Under the pieces are notes generated by a model, which worked only from the letters and a program-made list of their open reading frames with translations, was not told the DNA's origin and searched no databases. 64,000 nt of DNA, from the NCBI GenBank assembly GCA_945643635.1, contig CALZFC010000268.1, forward strand, positions 2,501 to 66,500, read 5' to 3'. The stretch comes from Allodiplogaster sudhausi (lineage: Eukaryota; Nematoda; Chromadorea; Rhabditida; Diplogasteridae). Within the stretch, counting starts at the first letter, position 1; each line of letters opens with the position of its first letter. Positions 25,701 to 35,831 of the stretch are shown here, in pieces. The translations under genes were made by a program, and so were the position numbers.

Positions 25701-26003
25701 TTAGCACTTCATTCCATAGCGTTATTTAACAATATTACTTGACAGTATTTATCACAATTTGTTTTAACTATATTTACTATGCGTATTTATTTATTTATGT
25801 CCAGATGACTAAGTTTTCTTTGTTTGTTCTTTATGATGAACAATATTAACACGATTAGTTGAAGTGACTTTCATCAGATAGCTTTTATTATTATTGCTTA
25901 GGACCTGAAGCAGCTCCAACTGGCTGAGATGGAAATGACTGGCTTCGCTGCCAGACTGTCGGATCGCACCAATTCTTTCACCTTGTCCAAGATCAATAGG
26001 TGA
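22748..26003 (+). CDS. MATH-BTB (BATH) domain protein
   Basis: BATH proteins are substrate adaptors of cullin-3 ubiquitin ligases; MATH binds substrate and BTB binds CUL-3. Exons: 22748-22799, 22967-23011, 23345-23574, 23771-23939, 24228-24317, 24761-24898, 25071-25090, about 25159-25261, 25456-25567 and 25902-26003, about 350 residues. MATH features: GGLRWRLAATKGP, WAATVKATVTLQAP, then the F...FTNSYGDWAENG-type strand pair and DGYIDPATISFSLGCDI. BTB features: GGFSDVCLVVGGRK, FFVARCLLSLHSEVLSSMLM (the 'F..H...L...S..F' motif) and VDELEKVLAVADHFCSDQV. The C-terminal exon (DLKQLQLAEMEMTGF) ends at TGA 26001-26003. The small exon at 25071 and the start of the following exon are the least certain parts. 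Copy 2 at 35041 is a damaged duplicate. Confidence 0.85.
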
Positions 26004-26225
26004 GCAGATAATTTGAGTAGCAAGCGATGATGAACTTTAAAAAGTTAATTAATTAAACTACAGGGTAATTAAGATAATTTTAAAAGTCTGACCGTATAAT
26101 AAGTTCAGAAAATTCACACAAACATACCAAAATCAATCATACAAAGTAGAAATCGGTACATCCTTTTTCGCAGCCACTCAGCTAAATAGCAAAAAAGAGG
26201 TTTATTATGTTAATTGAACAGTAGA

Positions 26226-26312
26226 CAAGTTAGCGCATTTGTTGTATCATGAATTCAAATGCATAGGATCACGAGTCCGAATCCCCGCTGGCGCTCAGTA
26301 CCAATAAAACGT
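26226..26312 (+). repeat. tRNA-like sequence, copy 1
   Basis: Decayed A-box (gttagcgcatttg) and B-box (gagtccgaatcccc) in tRNA spacing, followed by shared non-tRNA sequence. It matches the better-preserved copy at 36706 and is probably a tRNA-derived SINE head carried by the duplication. Confidence 0.5.
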
Positions 26313-26428
26313 CTATTGCAGGCATGCAATGATGCAGCGGGCCAGCATTCTCCATTCGCGAGGATTGATCGACATTACTGACAATTCCTGAACTGCTTGT
26401 GTAAGAGCGCCCGATTCTCATGAGAGGA

Positions 26429-27866
26429 GACCCTTTGCTCGACTCTTCACAATCGACTCACCCCCTCCCTTTGCTCGACTCTTCACAATCGACTCACCCC
26501 TTCCCTTTGCTCGACTCTTCACAATCGACTCACCCCCTCCCTTTGCTCGACTCTTCACAATCGACTCACCCCCTCCCTTTGCTCGACTCTTCACAATCGA
26601 CTCACCCCCTCCCTTTGCTCGACTCTTCACAATCGACTCACCCCCTCCCTTTGCTCGACTCTTCACAATCGACTCACCCCCTCCCTTTGCTCGACTCTTC
26701 ACAATCGACTCACCCCCTCCCTTTGCTCGACTCTTCACAATCGACTCACCCCCTCCCTTTGCTCGACTCTTCACAATCGACTCACCCCCTCCCTTTGCTC
26801 GACTCTTCACAATCGACTCACCCCCTCCCTTTGCTCGACTCTTCACAATCGACTCACCCCCTCCCTTTGCTCGACTCTTCACAATCGACTCACCCCCTCC
26901 CTTTGCTCGACTCTTCACAATCGACTCACCCCCTCCCTTTGCTCGACTCTTCACAATCGACTCACCCCCTCCCTTTGCTCGACTCTTCACAATCGACTCA
27001 CCCCCTCCCTTTGCTCGACTCTTCACAATCGACTCACCCCCTCCCTTTGCTCGACTCTTCACAATCGACTCACCCCCTCCCTTTGCTCGACTCTTCACAA
27101 TCGACTCACCCCCTCCCTTTGCTCGACTCTTCACAATCGACTCACCCCCTCCCTTTGCTCGACTCTTCACAATCGACTCACCCCCTCCCTTTGCTCGACT
27201 CTTCACAATCGACTCACCCCCTCCCTTTGCTCGACTCTTCACAATCGACTCACCCCCTCCCTTTGCTCGACTCTTCACAATCGACTCACCCCCTCCCTTT
27301 GCTCGACTCTTCACAATCGACTCACCCCCTCCCTTTGCTCGACTCTTCACAATCGACTCACCCCCTCCCTTTGCTCGACTCTTCACAATCGACTCACCCC
27401 CTCCCTTTGCTCGACTCTTCACAATCGACTCACCCCCTCCCTTTGCTCGACTCTTCACAATCGACTCACCCCCTCCCTTTGCTCGACTCTTCACAATCGA
27501 CTCACCCCCTCCCTTTGCTCGACTCTTCACAATCGACTCACCCCCTCCCTTTGCTCGACTCTTCACAATCGACTCACCCCCTCCCTTTGCTCGACTCTTC
27601 ACAATCGACTCACCCCCTCCCTTTGCTCGACTCTTCACAATCGACTCACCCCCTCCCTTTGCTCGACTCTTCACAATCGACTCACCCCCTCCCTTTGCTC
27701 GACTCTTCACAATCGACTCACCCCCTCCCTTTGCTCGACTCTTCACAATCGACTCACCCCCTCCCTTTGCTCGACTCTTCACAATCGACTCACCCCCTCC
27801 CTTTGCTCGACTCTTCACAATCGACTCACCCCCTCCCTTTGCTCGACTCTTCACAATCCACACTCC
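26429..27866. repeat. 36-bp minisatellite, about 40 units
   Basis: Head-to-tail units with core ctttgctcgactcttcacaa followed by tcgactcaccccctcc. Units are nearly identical; the second unit carries caccccttccc, and the last carries atccacactccccgtcc. The unit length is a multiple of three and lacks stops in a frame on each strand, so it creates a 549-codon plus ORF and a 498-codon minus ORF made of 12-residue repeats. No start context, introns or non-repeat domain supports translation. Confidence 0.97.
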
Positions 27867-28043
27867 CCGTCCACTCTCGTCTCTGTAAAGAATTGACTGG
27901 GATACGAGGAACATTACATGTTGTATTACTCTTGTTCCAAATGGAATCCTCTTCTAGAGCAAGTACCAAGGATGGCGAAAGGCGTACTCTGTGCTTGGTT
28001 TTATTGAATTTTTTATACGCCACACCTAACAATAAGCATTATA

Positions 28044-28160
28044 GGACGGGGTTTATCCACGATCTGTAGGGACGCTCGAAGAGAAGATGAAGGAAGGAAG
28101 AGAGCAGCAGAGAGAGCAGAACGGCAAGGAGACGGGCTGTGGAGAGGAAGAGAGAGAGAG
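28044..28160 (-). pseudogene. Fragment of acyltransferase last exon
   Basis: Nearly identical to 37981-38098, the region of the oac-like gene's last exon and its acceptor. It lacks the rest of the gene and sits in a different context, so it is the truncated end of duplication unit 1. Confidence 0.8.
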
Positions 28161-28192
28161 AGAGAGAATGAGAGTGACAGAGAGGGTGTGAA

Positions 28193-31100
28193 GTGTGTGA
28201 ATATTGCCATAAGCATTCCTTTGCCGCTCGTTGTCTTTCTTTTAAATCTATTAAGGAACGGACTGACGTAGCAGAATCATCTGGACTCTGTTTAGGATGC
28301 CTTTCCTCTTCCCATACTATTAGTCATTGTAAGGAAGCGAGTTGTAAATCATGTTCAGAAAAACATCATATTTCATTGTGCCCCCAGCTATTCCCAAGTC
28401 ACTCATCAAATGTTAGAAAGCCCCGCACTCTTCTTATTTCTGCGAAAGAAAATTCGGAATCAGTTAGGGACTCTGTTGATAACGTAGCAGGTTTGGAAGA
28501 TGAGGAAATTATTACGACAACGGCTTCCACTACCCCTCCTTCTTCTTCACATATGATTACCCACCACTTGACAGCAAGTGGTACAGTTGTGGACGATAAG
28601 GGCGTTGATCATCGCGCACTTATTGATTCTGGATCTAACAAATCTCTTATTTCTCCTGAATTTGCGAAACGAGCCTCCCTGCGACCACTTTATTCTAGGG
28701 AATGTACTATTATGGGTTTAGGTGGCAAGACCGATGGAAAGCGTCGTCATGACATTGTTTCATTGGCTCTTAAGCCCCCTTCTGGACCTGATATAGAAAT
28801 GACCGCTACTGTATTCCATACTAGAATTTCGGAAGCCATTTCGCCAGGAACTTTAGATGAATTGGATGTTCAGGAACTTCGGAATAGGGGGTGGAATCTT
28901 CCGGACAAGGCATTATGTGACCGAATCCCTCCCGACATTCTTATTGGATTGGATTACATCCCTTTCATTTTACTTCCAGGCCAGACTATCGACATGTTGC
29001 CAAGCAAGATGGTCATTCTTCCTACCATTTTTGGACCCTTGCCTGTAGGATACCGTAGGACTACCGTACCAACTCTGGAAGATACCACTTCTCTTTTACT
29101 TATGGAACAAAACGAATTCAATGACCGTGTTAATTCCTTTTTTGAATTAGATGAAGCTGGACGTGGAGATGAGATGAGACCCGAGAAGCTTCTTAGACTG
29201 GAACAGAACAAAAAAGTTTTGGAATATTTCAGAAAAAATGTGGAATATAAGGATGGTCGTTATTTCATTCGATATTTTTTTGAGAAACCTTTGGATCAGT
29301 TGAGTGGAAATTTCAACCTAGCATGGATTCGTCTTAAGGGTGTTATGAAGGGACTAGCCCGTAACGATATGCTAGGACATTATGATACTGTCATCTCTGG
29401 ACACCTTTCGGATAATCAAATTGAGGAAGTCGACTCAAAATCAATTAGTCTTTCTGGAAAGGGTATCTGTTATTTACCCCACCATGGTGTACTCAGACCT
29501 GGAAAACCCAGCAAACCAATTCGTGTAGTGTTTGATGCTTCCGCGAAAGAAAAATCAGGATGTTCATTGAACGCTTTGATGCCCGCTGGTGATGCTGGTA
29601 TGGAACAAATCCCTTCTCTTCTTATTCGTTCTAGACTTGCTTCTTCATTGCTTTTAGCAGACATTCAGGCAGCATTTCTACAAGTTCGCATTCAGTTGGA
29701 CCAGCGAGATCTTTTTCGCTTTTTATGGATTAAGGATATCACTAAGCCCCTCTCCAAGGACAACTTACTTATCTATCGATTCACTAGCGTCCCTTTTGGA
29801 GCTGCCCAATCTCCTTTCTTGTTAACAGCAACGATCCGCTTCCATCTAGAGAAGAAAATGACAGAGTTTGGACTTGATTGGGAGAACCCACCAGTAGTTT
29901 ACGAATCGAATTCGGATGAATATCTTCTTCTCCAACTTCATCGAAATCTATATGTGGACAACCTTTTAGTAGATGCTTCTGGAATGGATAAGCAACTTGC
30001 GTGTTCGAAAATTAAGGAATGGTTTGGAAATGTAGGAATGAATGTTCGAGAGATTACTTCTGAGGATTTAGAATTTCAGAAATTCCTTCCAATCGAGGAT
30101 CAAGGAGACTTTGGCGAGCAGAAAATTTTAGGAATGAAATGGAACTCGAGTAATGACTATTTCATCGCTCAGCCTGCGGACTATTCCCCTCCCACATCCT
30201 TAACCAAAAGAATAATTCTTAGTCATTCTGCGAGCACTTTTGATCCTCTCGGATTTCTTACGCCCATTATTCTAAAACAGAAACAATTTATCCAGACCCT
30301 TTGGAAAACTAACTTAGGTTGGGACGATATCATTCCGGAAAAATATGTTACTTTCTGGAACGATTTTATCAAAACGTTATGCGATTTTCGTCAGGAAATT
30401 CCCCGTTTTTTAGTAAGCACTATGGATAACAAGATAATACTTGTGGTTTTTGCTGACGCTTCAAACCAAGGAATAGGAACCTGTGCTTATTGGTTAACTT
30501 CCTCAGATTCGTCTTTGGTTATGGCTCGGTCTCATGTTGTACCAGTCAAACATAGGACTACTATTCCCAAATTAGAACTACAAGCTCTTGTTATGGCGAT
30601 TAACCTTTCAGTCTATATTGGGAAAAGCATCTGTGATTCTGGAAAGAAGATTTATATGGACCTACTCTTACTTTCAGATAGCAAGATTGCTCTTTGGTGG
30701 TCATCAAAGCGCGAAAGGGAATCCAGTGTTTTTGTTAGGAATAGAACCGAGAAGATTAAGGAAGGAATTGAGACTTTTAAAAACTTAATGACTATGGATT
30801 CTCATGTTCCCCGAGTTAGACTTTCACATATTTCCGGAACTCAGAATCCGGCTGACTTGGCAAGCCGCGGTTGCAGTGGTGTTGAACTACTATCATCCAA
30901 GTCTTGGTGGAACGGTCCTCCTGATATTTTGGACATCGCCAATAGTAAACTCAATTCAAGCCAGGAGGAGTTTGAAAAGCCAATTTTAATTGACGATTCA
31001 GTGGTATGTGGAAAGATATCGATTATTCCCTGGACTCCACTTTTGGACTTTAATAAATTCTCTGCACTTTCAAAACCATCCCGCATTCTTGTTTATGTTC

Positions 31101-31252
31101 TGCGATTTATTGCCATAAAATTTAGGAACTGTAAGAATCACAATAAGGAACTTTTGACGAAACTTGTTTGGAATGTGAACTATCCTTCCCATATATCTGG
31201 CAATGAGATATCCCATGCTCATAGTCTCTTTTGGAAAACTCTCTTCTCGTGA
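28193..31252 (+). CDS. BEL/Pao Gag end, protease, RT and RNase H
   Basis: 1019-residue ORF. Residues 2-63 hold a triple zinc-knuckle array (CEYCHKHSFAARC, then GLCLGC...HCKEASC, then CKSCSEKHHISLC). A retropepsin-like aspartic protease follows with ALIDSGSNKSLIS (Asp about residue 144). Reverse transcriptase occupies about 330-640 with YVDNLLVD at about 589, the Pao form of the YxDD box with Asn in the last position. RNase H-like sequence VVFADASNQGIGTCAYW lies at about 752. The ORF starts inside the zinc region, so the Gag matrix and capsid part is missing. It ends by running out of frame near 31252 and overlaps the integrase ORF by 50 bases. Confidence 0.85.
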   Translation: MCEYCHKHSFAARCLSFKSIKERTDVAESSGLCLGCLSSSHTISHCKEASCKSCSEKHHISLCPQLFPSHSSNVRKPRTLLISAKENSESVRDSVDNVAGLEDEEIITTTASTTPPSSSHMITHHLTASGTVVDDKGVDHRALIDSGSNKSLISPEFAKRASLRPLYSRECTIMGLGGKTDGKRRHDIVSLALKPPSGPDIEMTATVFHTRISEAISPGTLDELDVQELRNRGWNLPDKALCDRIPPDILIGLDYIPFILLPGQTIDMLPSKMVILPTIFGPLPVGYRRTTVPTLEDTTSLLLMEQNEFNDRVNSFFELDEAGRGDEMRPEKLLRLEQNKKVLEYFRKNVEYKDGRYFIRYFFEKPLDQLSGNFNLAWIRLKGVMKGLARNDMLGHYDTVISGHLSDNQIEEVDSKSISLSGKGICYLPHHGVLRPGKPSKPIRVVFDASAKEKSGCSLNALMPAGDAGMEQIPSLLIRSRLASSLLLADIQAAFLQVRIQLDQRDLFRFLWIKDITKPLSKDNLLIYRFTSVPFGAAQSPFLLTATIRFHLEKKMTEFGLDWENPPVVYESNSDEYLLLQLHRNLYVDNLLVDASGMDKQLACSKIKEWFGNVGMNVREITSEDLEFQKFLPIEDQGDFGEQKILGMKWNSSNDYFIAQPADYSPPTSLTKRIILSHSASTFDPLGFLTPIILKQKQFIQTLWKTNLGWDDIIPEKYVTFWNDFIKTLCDFRQEIPRFLVSTMDNKIILVVFADASNQGIGTCAYWLTSSDSSLVMARSHVVPVKHRTTIPKLELQALVMAINLSVYIGKSICDSGKKIYMDLLLLSDSKIALWWSSKRERESSVFVRNRTEKIKEGIETFKNLMTMDSHVPRVRLSHISGTQNPADLASRGCSGVELLSSKSWWNGPPDILDIANSKLNSSQEEFEKPILIDDSVVCGKISIIPWTPLLDFNKFSALSKPSRILVYVLRFIAIKFRNCKNHNKELLTKLVWNVNYPSHISGNEISHAHSLFWKTLFS

Positions 31253-32627
31253 GCTCATTTCCTCGTTGAAAACTCTCAAGCCATTTCAGGATAATTCAGG
31301 ATTGTGGAGATGTGGCCGTTCAAGAATGGAAAATTCTGCATTCAGCTATGATGCTAAGTTCCCCATCTTATTGCCAGACCGTAACAATCCCATAGTAAGA
31401 TTATTAATAGATCATATTCATTTGGACCTTTACCATGCCGGAACTAATCAAGTCATAAGCGAAATTCGTCAGCGTTTCTGGATTCCCAAACTAAGGAGCA
31501 CGGTAGCAAAATTTATCAGGAAATGTGTTATCTGTAGGAAAGAATCAGCGAAGCCCTTCAGATATCCTACACTCCCTCCACTCCCTAGAGAACGAGTAAC
31601 ATATGAACGGCCGTTTAAGGATATCGGTATAGATTATATGGGACCCTTTACTGTTAGGAATACGGAAGGAACAGGAAAGGTTTTTGCAATGTTAGCGACC
31701 TGTCTTTCAATTCGTGCCATACATATTGAATGCGTCTCGGATCTTTCAACAGTGTGGTTCCTCCGTGCTTTGAGAAGATTTTTTTCAAAGCATGGGGTTC
31801 CGGCTAGCATCATTTCTGACCGAGCTCCCACATTTAAGCTAGGAAATAGAATTCTTATGGACACTATCAATTCTCTGAAAACGGATCCTAATATTCATTC
31901 TTTCTTGTCATCTAAGGAAATTGTTTGGACTTTTACCACCGCTCATAGTCCGTGGCAAGGTGGAATCTATGAAAGACTTATCAGTTCAGTTAAGTCATCT
32001 ATGCGAAAAGGTATTGGAAGAAAAATCTTGGGTTTAGATGAACTAGCAACAATTTTCTCAGAAATTGAATCAGTGATTAACTCTCGACCAATTACAGTTA
32101 TCTCGACTTGCACGAATCCGAATAATGACTTGGTACCACTTCGCCCACTTGACTTCCTTCTACCCCATTATGGAAAAACAGCTTTTGGAATGAATACAAA
32201 TTGTGAATCTCAGGATGACCCTAATTATAACCCGAATAATTCTTTCGATCTTACCTATAATAAGGCTGTCAATCTCTACCTTTCATCCCTGGATCATTCT
32301 AGCAAACTTGCTCGCATCTGGACAGACGAATATCTCTCTGGACTTGCAACCACTACTCATAATAACACTGTCGCTCAGGGTCCCACCTCCAGTCTTAGAA
32401 GACCAGAACCGGGTGAAGTTGTTCTTATACAACACTCGGACCTCCCCCGTGGAATGTGGAATTTGGGACGGATTCTTTCTGTTAGTAAGAGCGGACGATC
32501 AGCAATCCTAAAATCATGTAAGGGACGTAAAATTTCACGTCCTATCTCATTTCTCATTCCTTTAGAAGTTAAATCTCCTTTGGAAACTAATGACATTAGT
32601 ACCTCTCCTTCATCAGATGAGGAATAA
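31203..32627 (+). CDS. BEL/Pao integrase
   Basis: 474-residue ORF. The HHCC zinc-binding domain uses His73, His78, Cys108 and Cys111 (the CVIC pair). The DDE core shows Asp144 (GIDYMGPF), Asp206 (IISDRAPTF) and Glu257 (WQGGIYERL), all present. A C-terminal basic segment (GRKISRPISFL) fits the usual integrase tail. It is in the +1 frame relative to the upstream pol ORF; homologues read through as one polyprotein, and the conserved sequence continues across the frame change near 31240. No methionine start is needed if it is translated by frameshift. Confidence 0.85.
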   Translation: MRYPMLIVSFGKLSSRELISSLKTLKPFQDNSGLWRCGRSRMENSAFSYDAKFPILLPDRNNPIVRLLIDHIHLDLYHAGTNQVISEIRQRFWIPKLRSTVAKFIRKCVICRKESAKPFRYPTLPPLPRERVTYERPFKDIGIDYMGPFTVRNTEGTGKVFAMLATCLSIRAIHIECVSDLSTVWFLRALRRFFSKHGVPASIISDRAPTFKLGNRILMDTINSLKTDPNIHSFLSSKEIVWTFTTAHSPWQGGIYERLISSVKSSMRKGIGRKILGLDELATIFSEIESVINSRPITVISTCTNPNNDLVPLRPLDFLLPHYGKTAFGMNTNCESQDDPNYNPNNSFDLTYNKAVNLYLSSLDHSSKLARIWTDEYLSGLATTTHNNTVAQGPTSSLRRPEPGEVVLIQHSDLPRGMWNLGRILSVSKSGRSAILKSCKGRKISRPISFLIPLEVKSPLETNDISTSPSSDEE

Positions 32628-32664
32628 TATATCAAATTATATTCTTTTTTTTGGTGGCCAAGGT

Positions 32665-32684
32665 TCACCGTTAATTAACGGTGA
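32665..32684. repeat. Perfect 20-bp palindrome
   Basis: tcaccgttaattaacggtga, self-complementary over its whole length. It lies 37 bases after the integrase stop and just before a splice-acceptor-like attcag at 32691-32696. Confidence 0.9.
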
Positions 32685-32696
32685 TTTATTATTCAG

Positions 32697-33584
32697 GAAA
32701 ACGAGCAAGAGCTTCTGGATTATGGACTAAGCCCCACACCTGCCGATGATGCACTTCTGGAAGAGAATGTCCCCATTCAACATGTTGAAGAAATTGTGGA
32801 GTCTACTGCGGAAATTCCCCTCATTCCCATCTCTGTACCGCCTACTACCTCTGCCCCTTCGGAATCTTCCCACCAGGACATCATCAACTGCTTGGCGTTG
32901 ATTGCAAACAACCAGAAAGAGAACAATCGTATGATGAGGGAGTCAGTCATCATGCTCGGCGACATTTGTCATAACATGGACCAAATGTCTGGCCATCTCC
33001 AAGGACTTGTGGAGTCATGTGCTTCGTATGTGAGGGAGAATCCAAACGAAGAAAGTTTGGATAGAAATTTTGATCAGGACGAGGAGAAGGAGGATCAGGA
33101 ACAGAATCAGGATAAGGAAGAAGATAAGGAACCGAATGTCGTTTTTGTGGGTGCTGCTGCACAGAACAATAATCCCCGCGAATTTTCTGGAACTTTTGGA
33201 TTCGATCACAGCTCTGGATCATCGTCTCAGGTTTATATTTATACCACTCCCACTACTTCTAATATTTGCAAACCTCAATCTAAACTAAAAAGAAAAGGTT
33301 CTCAAGATAACTTTAGAAATACATCTAATCTTTCGGAATCCTCACCTATTGTAAACTCTGTGGATATGATCTCTAATAAGAAACCGAAACTTTCCTCTCT
33401 TATGTCCTGTAAGTTTAAGGAACCTTCTGTGAACTTTGGAACAACCCCCCGGAGAAACTCATCAGTCACTTCCTCTCTGGACCTCTCTCATGTCCGTTCG
33501 AATCATATGGTTGGAGGAATATTTTACGGATTCTTACCGAAAGGATCATTTGGTCTTGTCATCTCAAGAGATGATAAAATCTGA
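32697..33584 (+). CDS. Accessory retroelement ORF, coiled and acidic
   Basis: Open from an acceptor-like site at 32696, about 295 residues with no upstream methionine required if spliced. It has a helical segment (HQDIINCLALIANNQKENNR), then a Glu/Asp/Gln-rich stretch (about residues 125-140) and a Ser-rich tail. No known domain is recognised. Its last 150 bases overlap the zinc-knuckle ORF in another frame, suggesting the two once formed one Gag-like protein. Confidence 0.45.
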   Translation, partial: ENEQELLDYGLSPTPADDALLEENVPIQHVEEIVESTAEIPLIPISVPPTTSAPSESSHQDIINCLALIANNQKENNRMMRESVIMLGDICHNMDQMSGHLQGLVESCASYVRENPNEESLDRNFDQDEEKEDQEQNQDKEEDKEPNVVFVGAAAQNNNPREFSGTFGFDHSSGSSSQVYIYTTPTTSNICKPQSKLKRKGSQDNFRNTSNLSESSPIVNSVDMISNKKPKLSSLMSCKFKEPSVNFGTTPRRNSSVTSSLDLSHVRSNHMVGGIFYGFLPKGSFGLVISRDDKI

Positions 33585-33936
33585 TACATTGCTTAACTTC
33601 AAGAATGTTCAGGCTCCTTCTTGGGCTAAGCAGGCTCGTCAGCAGCGAGTAGCCGCCCCTGGAAGTCGCCCTCCTCCCAAGACTGATCCATCGCTGAGAT
33701 GTGCGTTCTGTCTCGGAGAAGATCACGACTCCGTCCGCTGCCCGAGGGTGCACACCTACGAGTCGAGACGTGCATGTGTTCACCGGGCGCCTCTCTGTTT
33801 CTTCTGTTTGGAGCTCCTGTACGGATTCCCATGCGACCATGAGTGCTTCACCGCGACCCTTCCGTGTTCTTTCTGCCGCCGTCCCCATGTTCACCACCAC
33901 CCGGCCTTGTGCAGTCAATGCCCCTACCTGTTCTAG
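33436..33936 (+). CDS. Second Gag-like zinc-knuckle ORF
   Basis: 166-residue ORF; the persuasive part is the C-terminal half. It has a basic linker (AKQARQQRVAAPGSRPPP) and then cysteine clusters CAFCLGEDHDSVRC, ACVHRAPLCFFC...CDHEC and CSFCRRPHVHHHPALC. These repeat the order and spacing of the three clusters at the start of the pol ORF (28193). Nucleic-acid binding is inferred. Position after integrase is unusual for BEL elements. Confidence 0.55.
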   Translation: MEQPPGETHQSLPLWTSLMSVRIIWLEEYFTDSYRKDHLVLSSQEMIKSDTLLNFKNVQAPSWAKQARQQRVAAPGSRPPPKTDPSLRCAFCLGEDHDSVRCPRVHTYESRRACVHRAPLCFFCLELLYGFPCDHECFTATLPCSFCRRPHVHHHPALCSQCPYLF

Positions 33937-35040
33937 GAACTGTTGTTTGGTTGAACTCCTCAATTATGGAAACTCCTCTTTTGTATAATATCTCTTTCTT
34001 GTTATGGATTCTGGAAAATATAGAATTGGAAATTCTTCTTTTTGCTCTCGGGAATGACAAATCTTTTGATTTGTTTTCTTTATTTGGACAAGTTTTTGAC
34101 ACAGTTGGACTATTTGAATTTGAATCTTGATTTGTCTCGCCCGGATACAGTACACTCTCCCTTCATTTTCCTTCTCATGAAATTTGACCAGGTTGTTTTT
34201 CTTTGTATTGTTTTTTGCTCCGCGCTGATAGCAGTCTGTTGCTTCTGTGCTGTTCTTCCCGTCTCCGCTTATCTCGCTGTGTTGTTTCTCGACTTTGTTG
34301 ACCGTCGACTACCACGGCTTTTCTCTTCTTCTCGTTGTACCGCCTCTTCACCATGGAAGAGGTCTGTTAATGATAAACCTCTGTTAAAATTCTTCCTTGA
34401 AAGGGTGACTTCGAACATACGTTCAAGGATTTGTTATCAAAGGTTTTGGAATATCATCTGATGAAGGAGCTTTATGGATTGGATGTAATTTGAGAAGATT
34501 ATTTGGAGAATTTGTTTGTCGAAGATTGAATTCGTTCAGAGAACTTTGAGTGAACCTTTTAGGAGATCACCCCTTTCAGGAGACCCCTTGTGAGACCTAC
34601 TTTGCTCTCACCCTTTCTCTCCTAGACTTTGATCCTCCGTCCTTTTCACTCCTTCTCTGTCCCTTTCTTCGACTCCCTTTTCAGCCGGCTCTTCTTCTCT
34701 TCTCTTCTGTCAATTTCTCTCCTCTTTCTGCTCCTTCCCTTTAGTTCCTCTCAGTGTTTTTATATGAAACACTAGACTTTAGGAACCTTTATTGATAGCC
34801 ACCTAGACAACTTTTGTTAGTGAGAGATATATGTTTGTAGGTGAGAGAAATAGAGAAACAAATTGTGAGAGAAAAGAGAAAATATAGAGAATAGAGAGAG
34901 AACTACACAGAAAGAGGGGCAAGCAGAGATAGGGTGAAATTATCGGCGATTGATCGGTGCTTCAACAATTATCATCTTTTTTCATACACACTTTGTTAGA
35001 TACAATGAACACTGATATTTGAAGGCAACTTACCGAGAAG

Positions 35041-35796
35041 ATGAGCGCAGGCTCCGCTGAACGTATTTACTCGTCAAAGGCGCTTAAGCCAGGTTTGCTT
35101 GCTTATTATTAAAAAAATACCCACGGTTCCAAAACAAACAGGATTTTCATTTTGTAACAGGATTAAAAGTATTCTTACAAAGTAGCATTTGTTTATGCTT
35201 TGAGAAGTCCTTAATTTCGTTAAGCTATGGATTCCTAACGAAATTGTAGCGACTTTTTCCATCATTTCAGGCCCGGTGGTCGCACGCGAAACGAAGGGGC
35301 ACATCTCATTCAAAGTTTGTTATTTTCAACTTTTTGACATTTAATGACATTGTGAGCTTTGACCAGAGGTGGTAACGGCCCTTGTCTTGTTTTGCTTCGG
35401 CCAAATGTGGGGCCTAAAAGGGCTCTGGCAAAGCCGGGTCAAAGTTCCAGATTCCTGAAATGCTATGCCGGCCCAAAATGTTTTCTCCATTTGCCAACTC
35501 TGGTCTTGACTTCGCTGTTCTTCAAAAATGCTTTGCGCGATTTACATGTTTTCGCCGACTTTTCTTCATAATTCTTTATAAATATTTAAGTCATCCCTTA
35601 TTGTTGTTGAAATGAATTATTTTATTTTATTTTAATTAATTTGTAATAATAAATTTCAGGAAGTAAACTTGTCCGTTACAGGTTCTCAATCATTCTTCGG
35701 CCTGGTCGACTCTGACACCGATTGGTGGGCTGCGCTGGCGGTTGGGAGCCTGGAAGGGGCCCATGACGGCCGACTCCACCAAGGACGCCCTTTTCA

Positions 35797-35831
<35 letters not shown>

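Larger units (their letters stand above)
22528..28160. repeat. Duplication unit 1 (BATH copy 1 to acyltransferase fragment)
   Basis: Sequence from gtgagagatatatgtttg (22528) through the BATH gene, a tRNA-like stretch and a fragment of an acyltransferase last exon is repeated in unit 2 (34819-38098). The shared parts are interrupted here by a 36-bp minisatellite and unique sequence (26411-28043). Confidence 0.8.
28193..34815 (+). mobile_element. BEL/Pao retroelement, 5'-truncated
   Basis: Gag zinc-knuckle end, protease, reverse transcriptase, RNase H and integrase on the plus strand, followed by a second zinc-knuckle ORF. No N-terminal Gag and no long terminal repeat at the 5' side were found; the left edge abuts a GA tract after the acyltransferase fragment, and the right edge abuts duplication unit 2 (34819). 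Frame breaks at about 31240 and 33500 suggest it is inactive or needs frameshifting or splicing. Confidence 0.85.

Noticed and set aside
26429..27866. CRISPR array
   Set aside because: The repeats are head-to-tail with no variable spacers, and the genome is eukaryotic.
26418..28069. 549-codon plus and 498-codon minus ORFs over the minisatellite
   Set aside because: They arise because the 36-bp unit is a multiple of three without stops; no splice sites, no non-repeat domain and no start context support translation.
28193..34815. Complete LTR retrotransposon
   Set aside because: No direct terminal repeat was found between 27870-28190 and 33940-34815, and the Gag N-terminus is missing.
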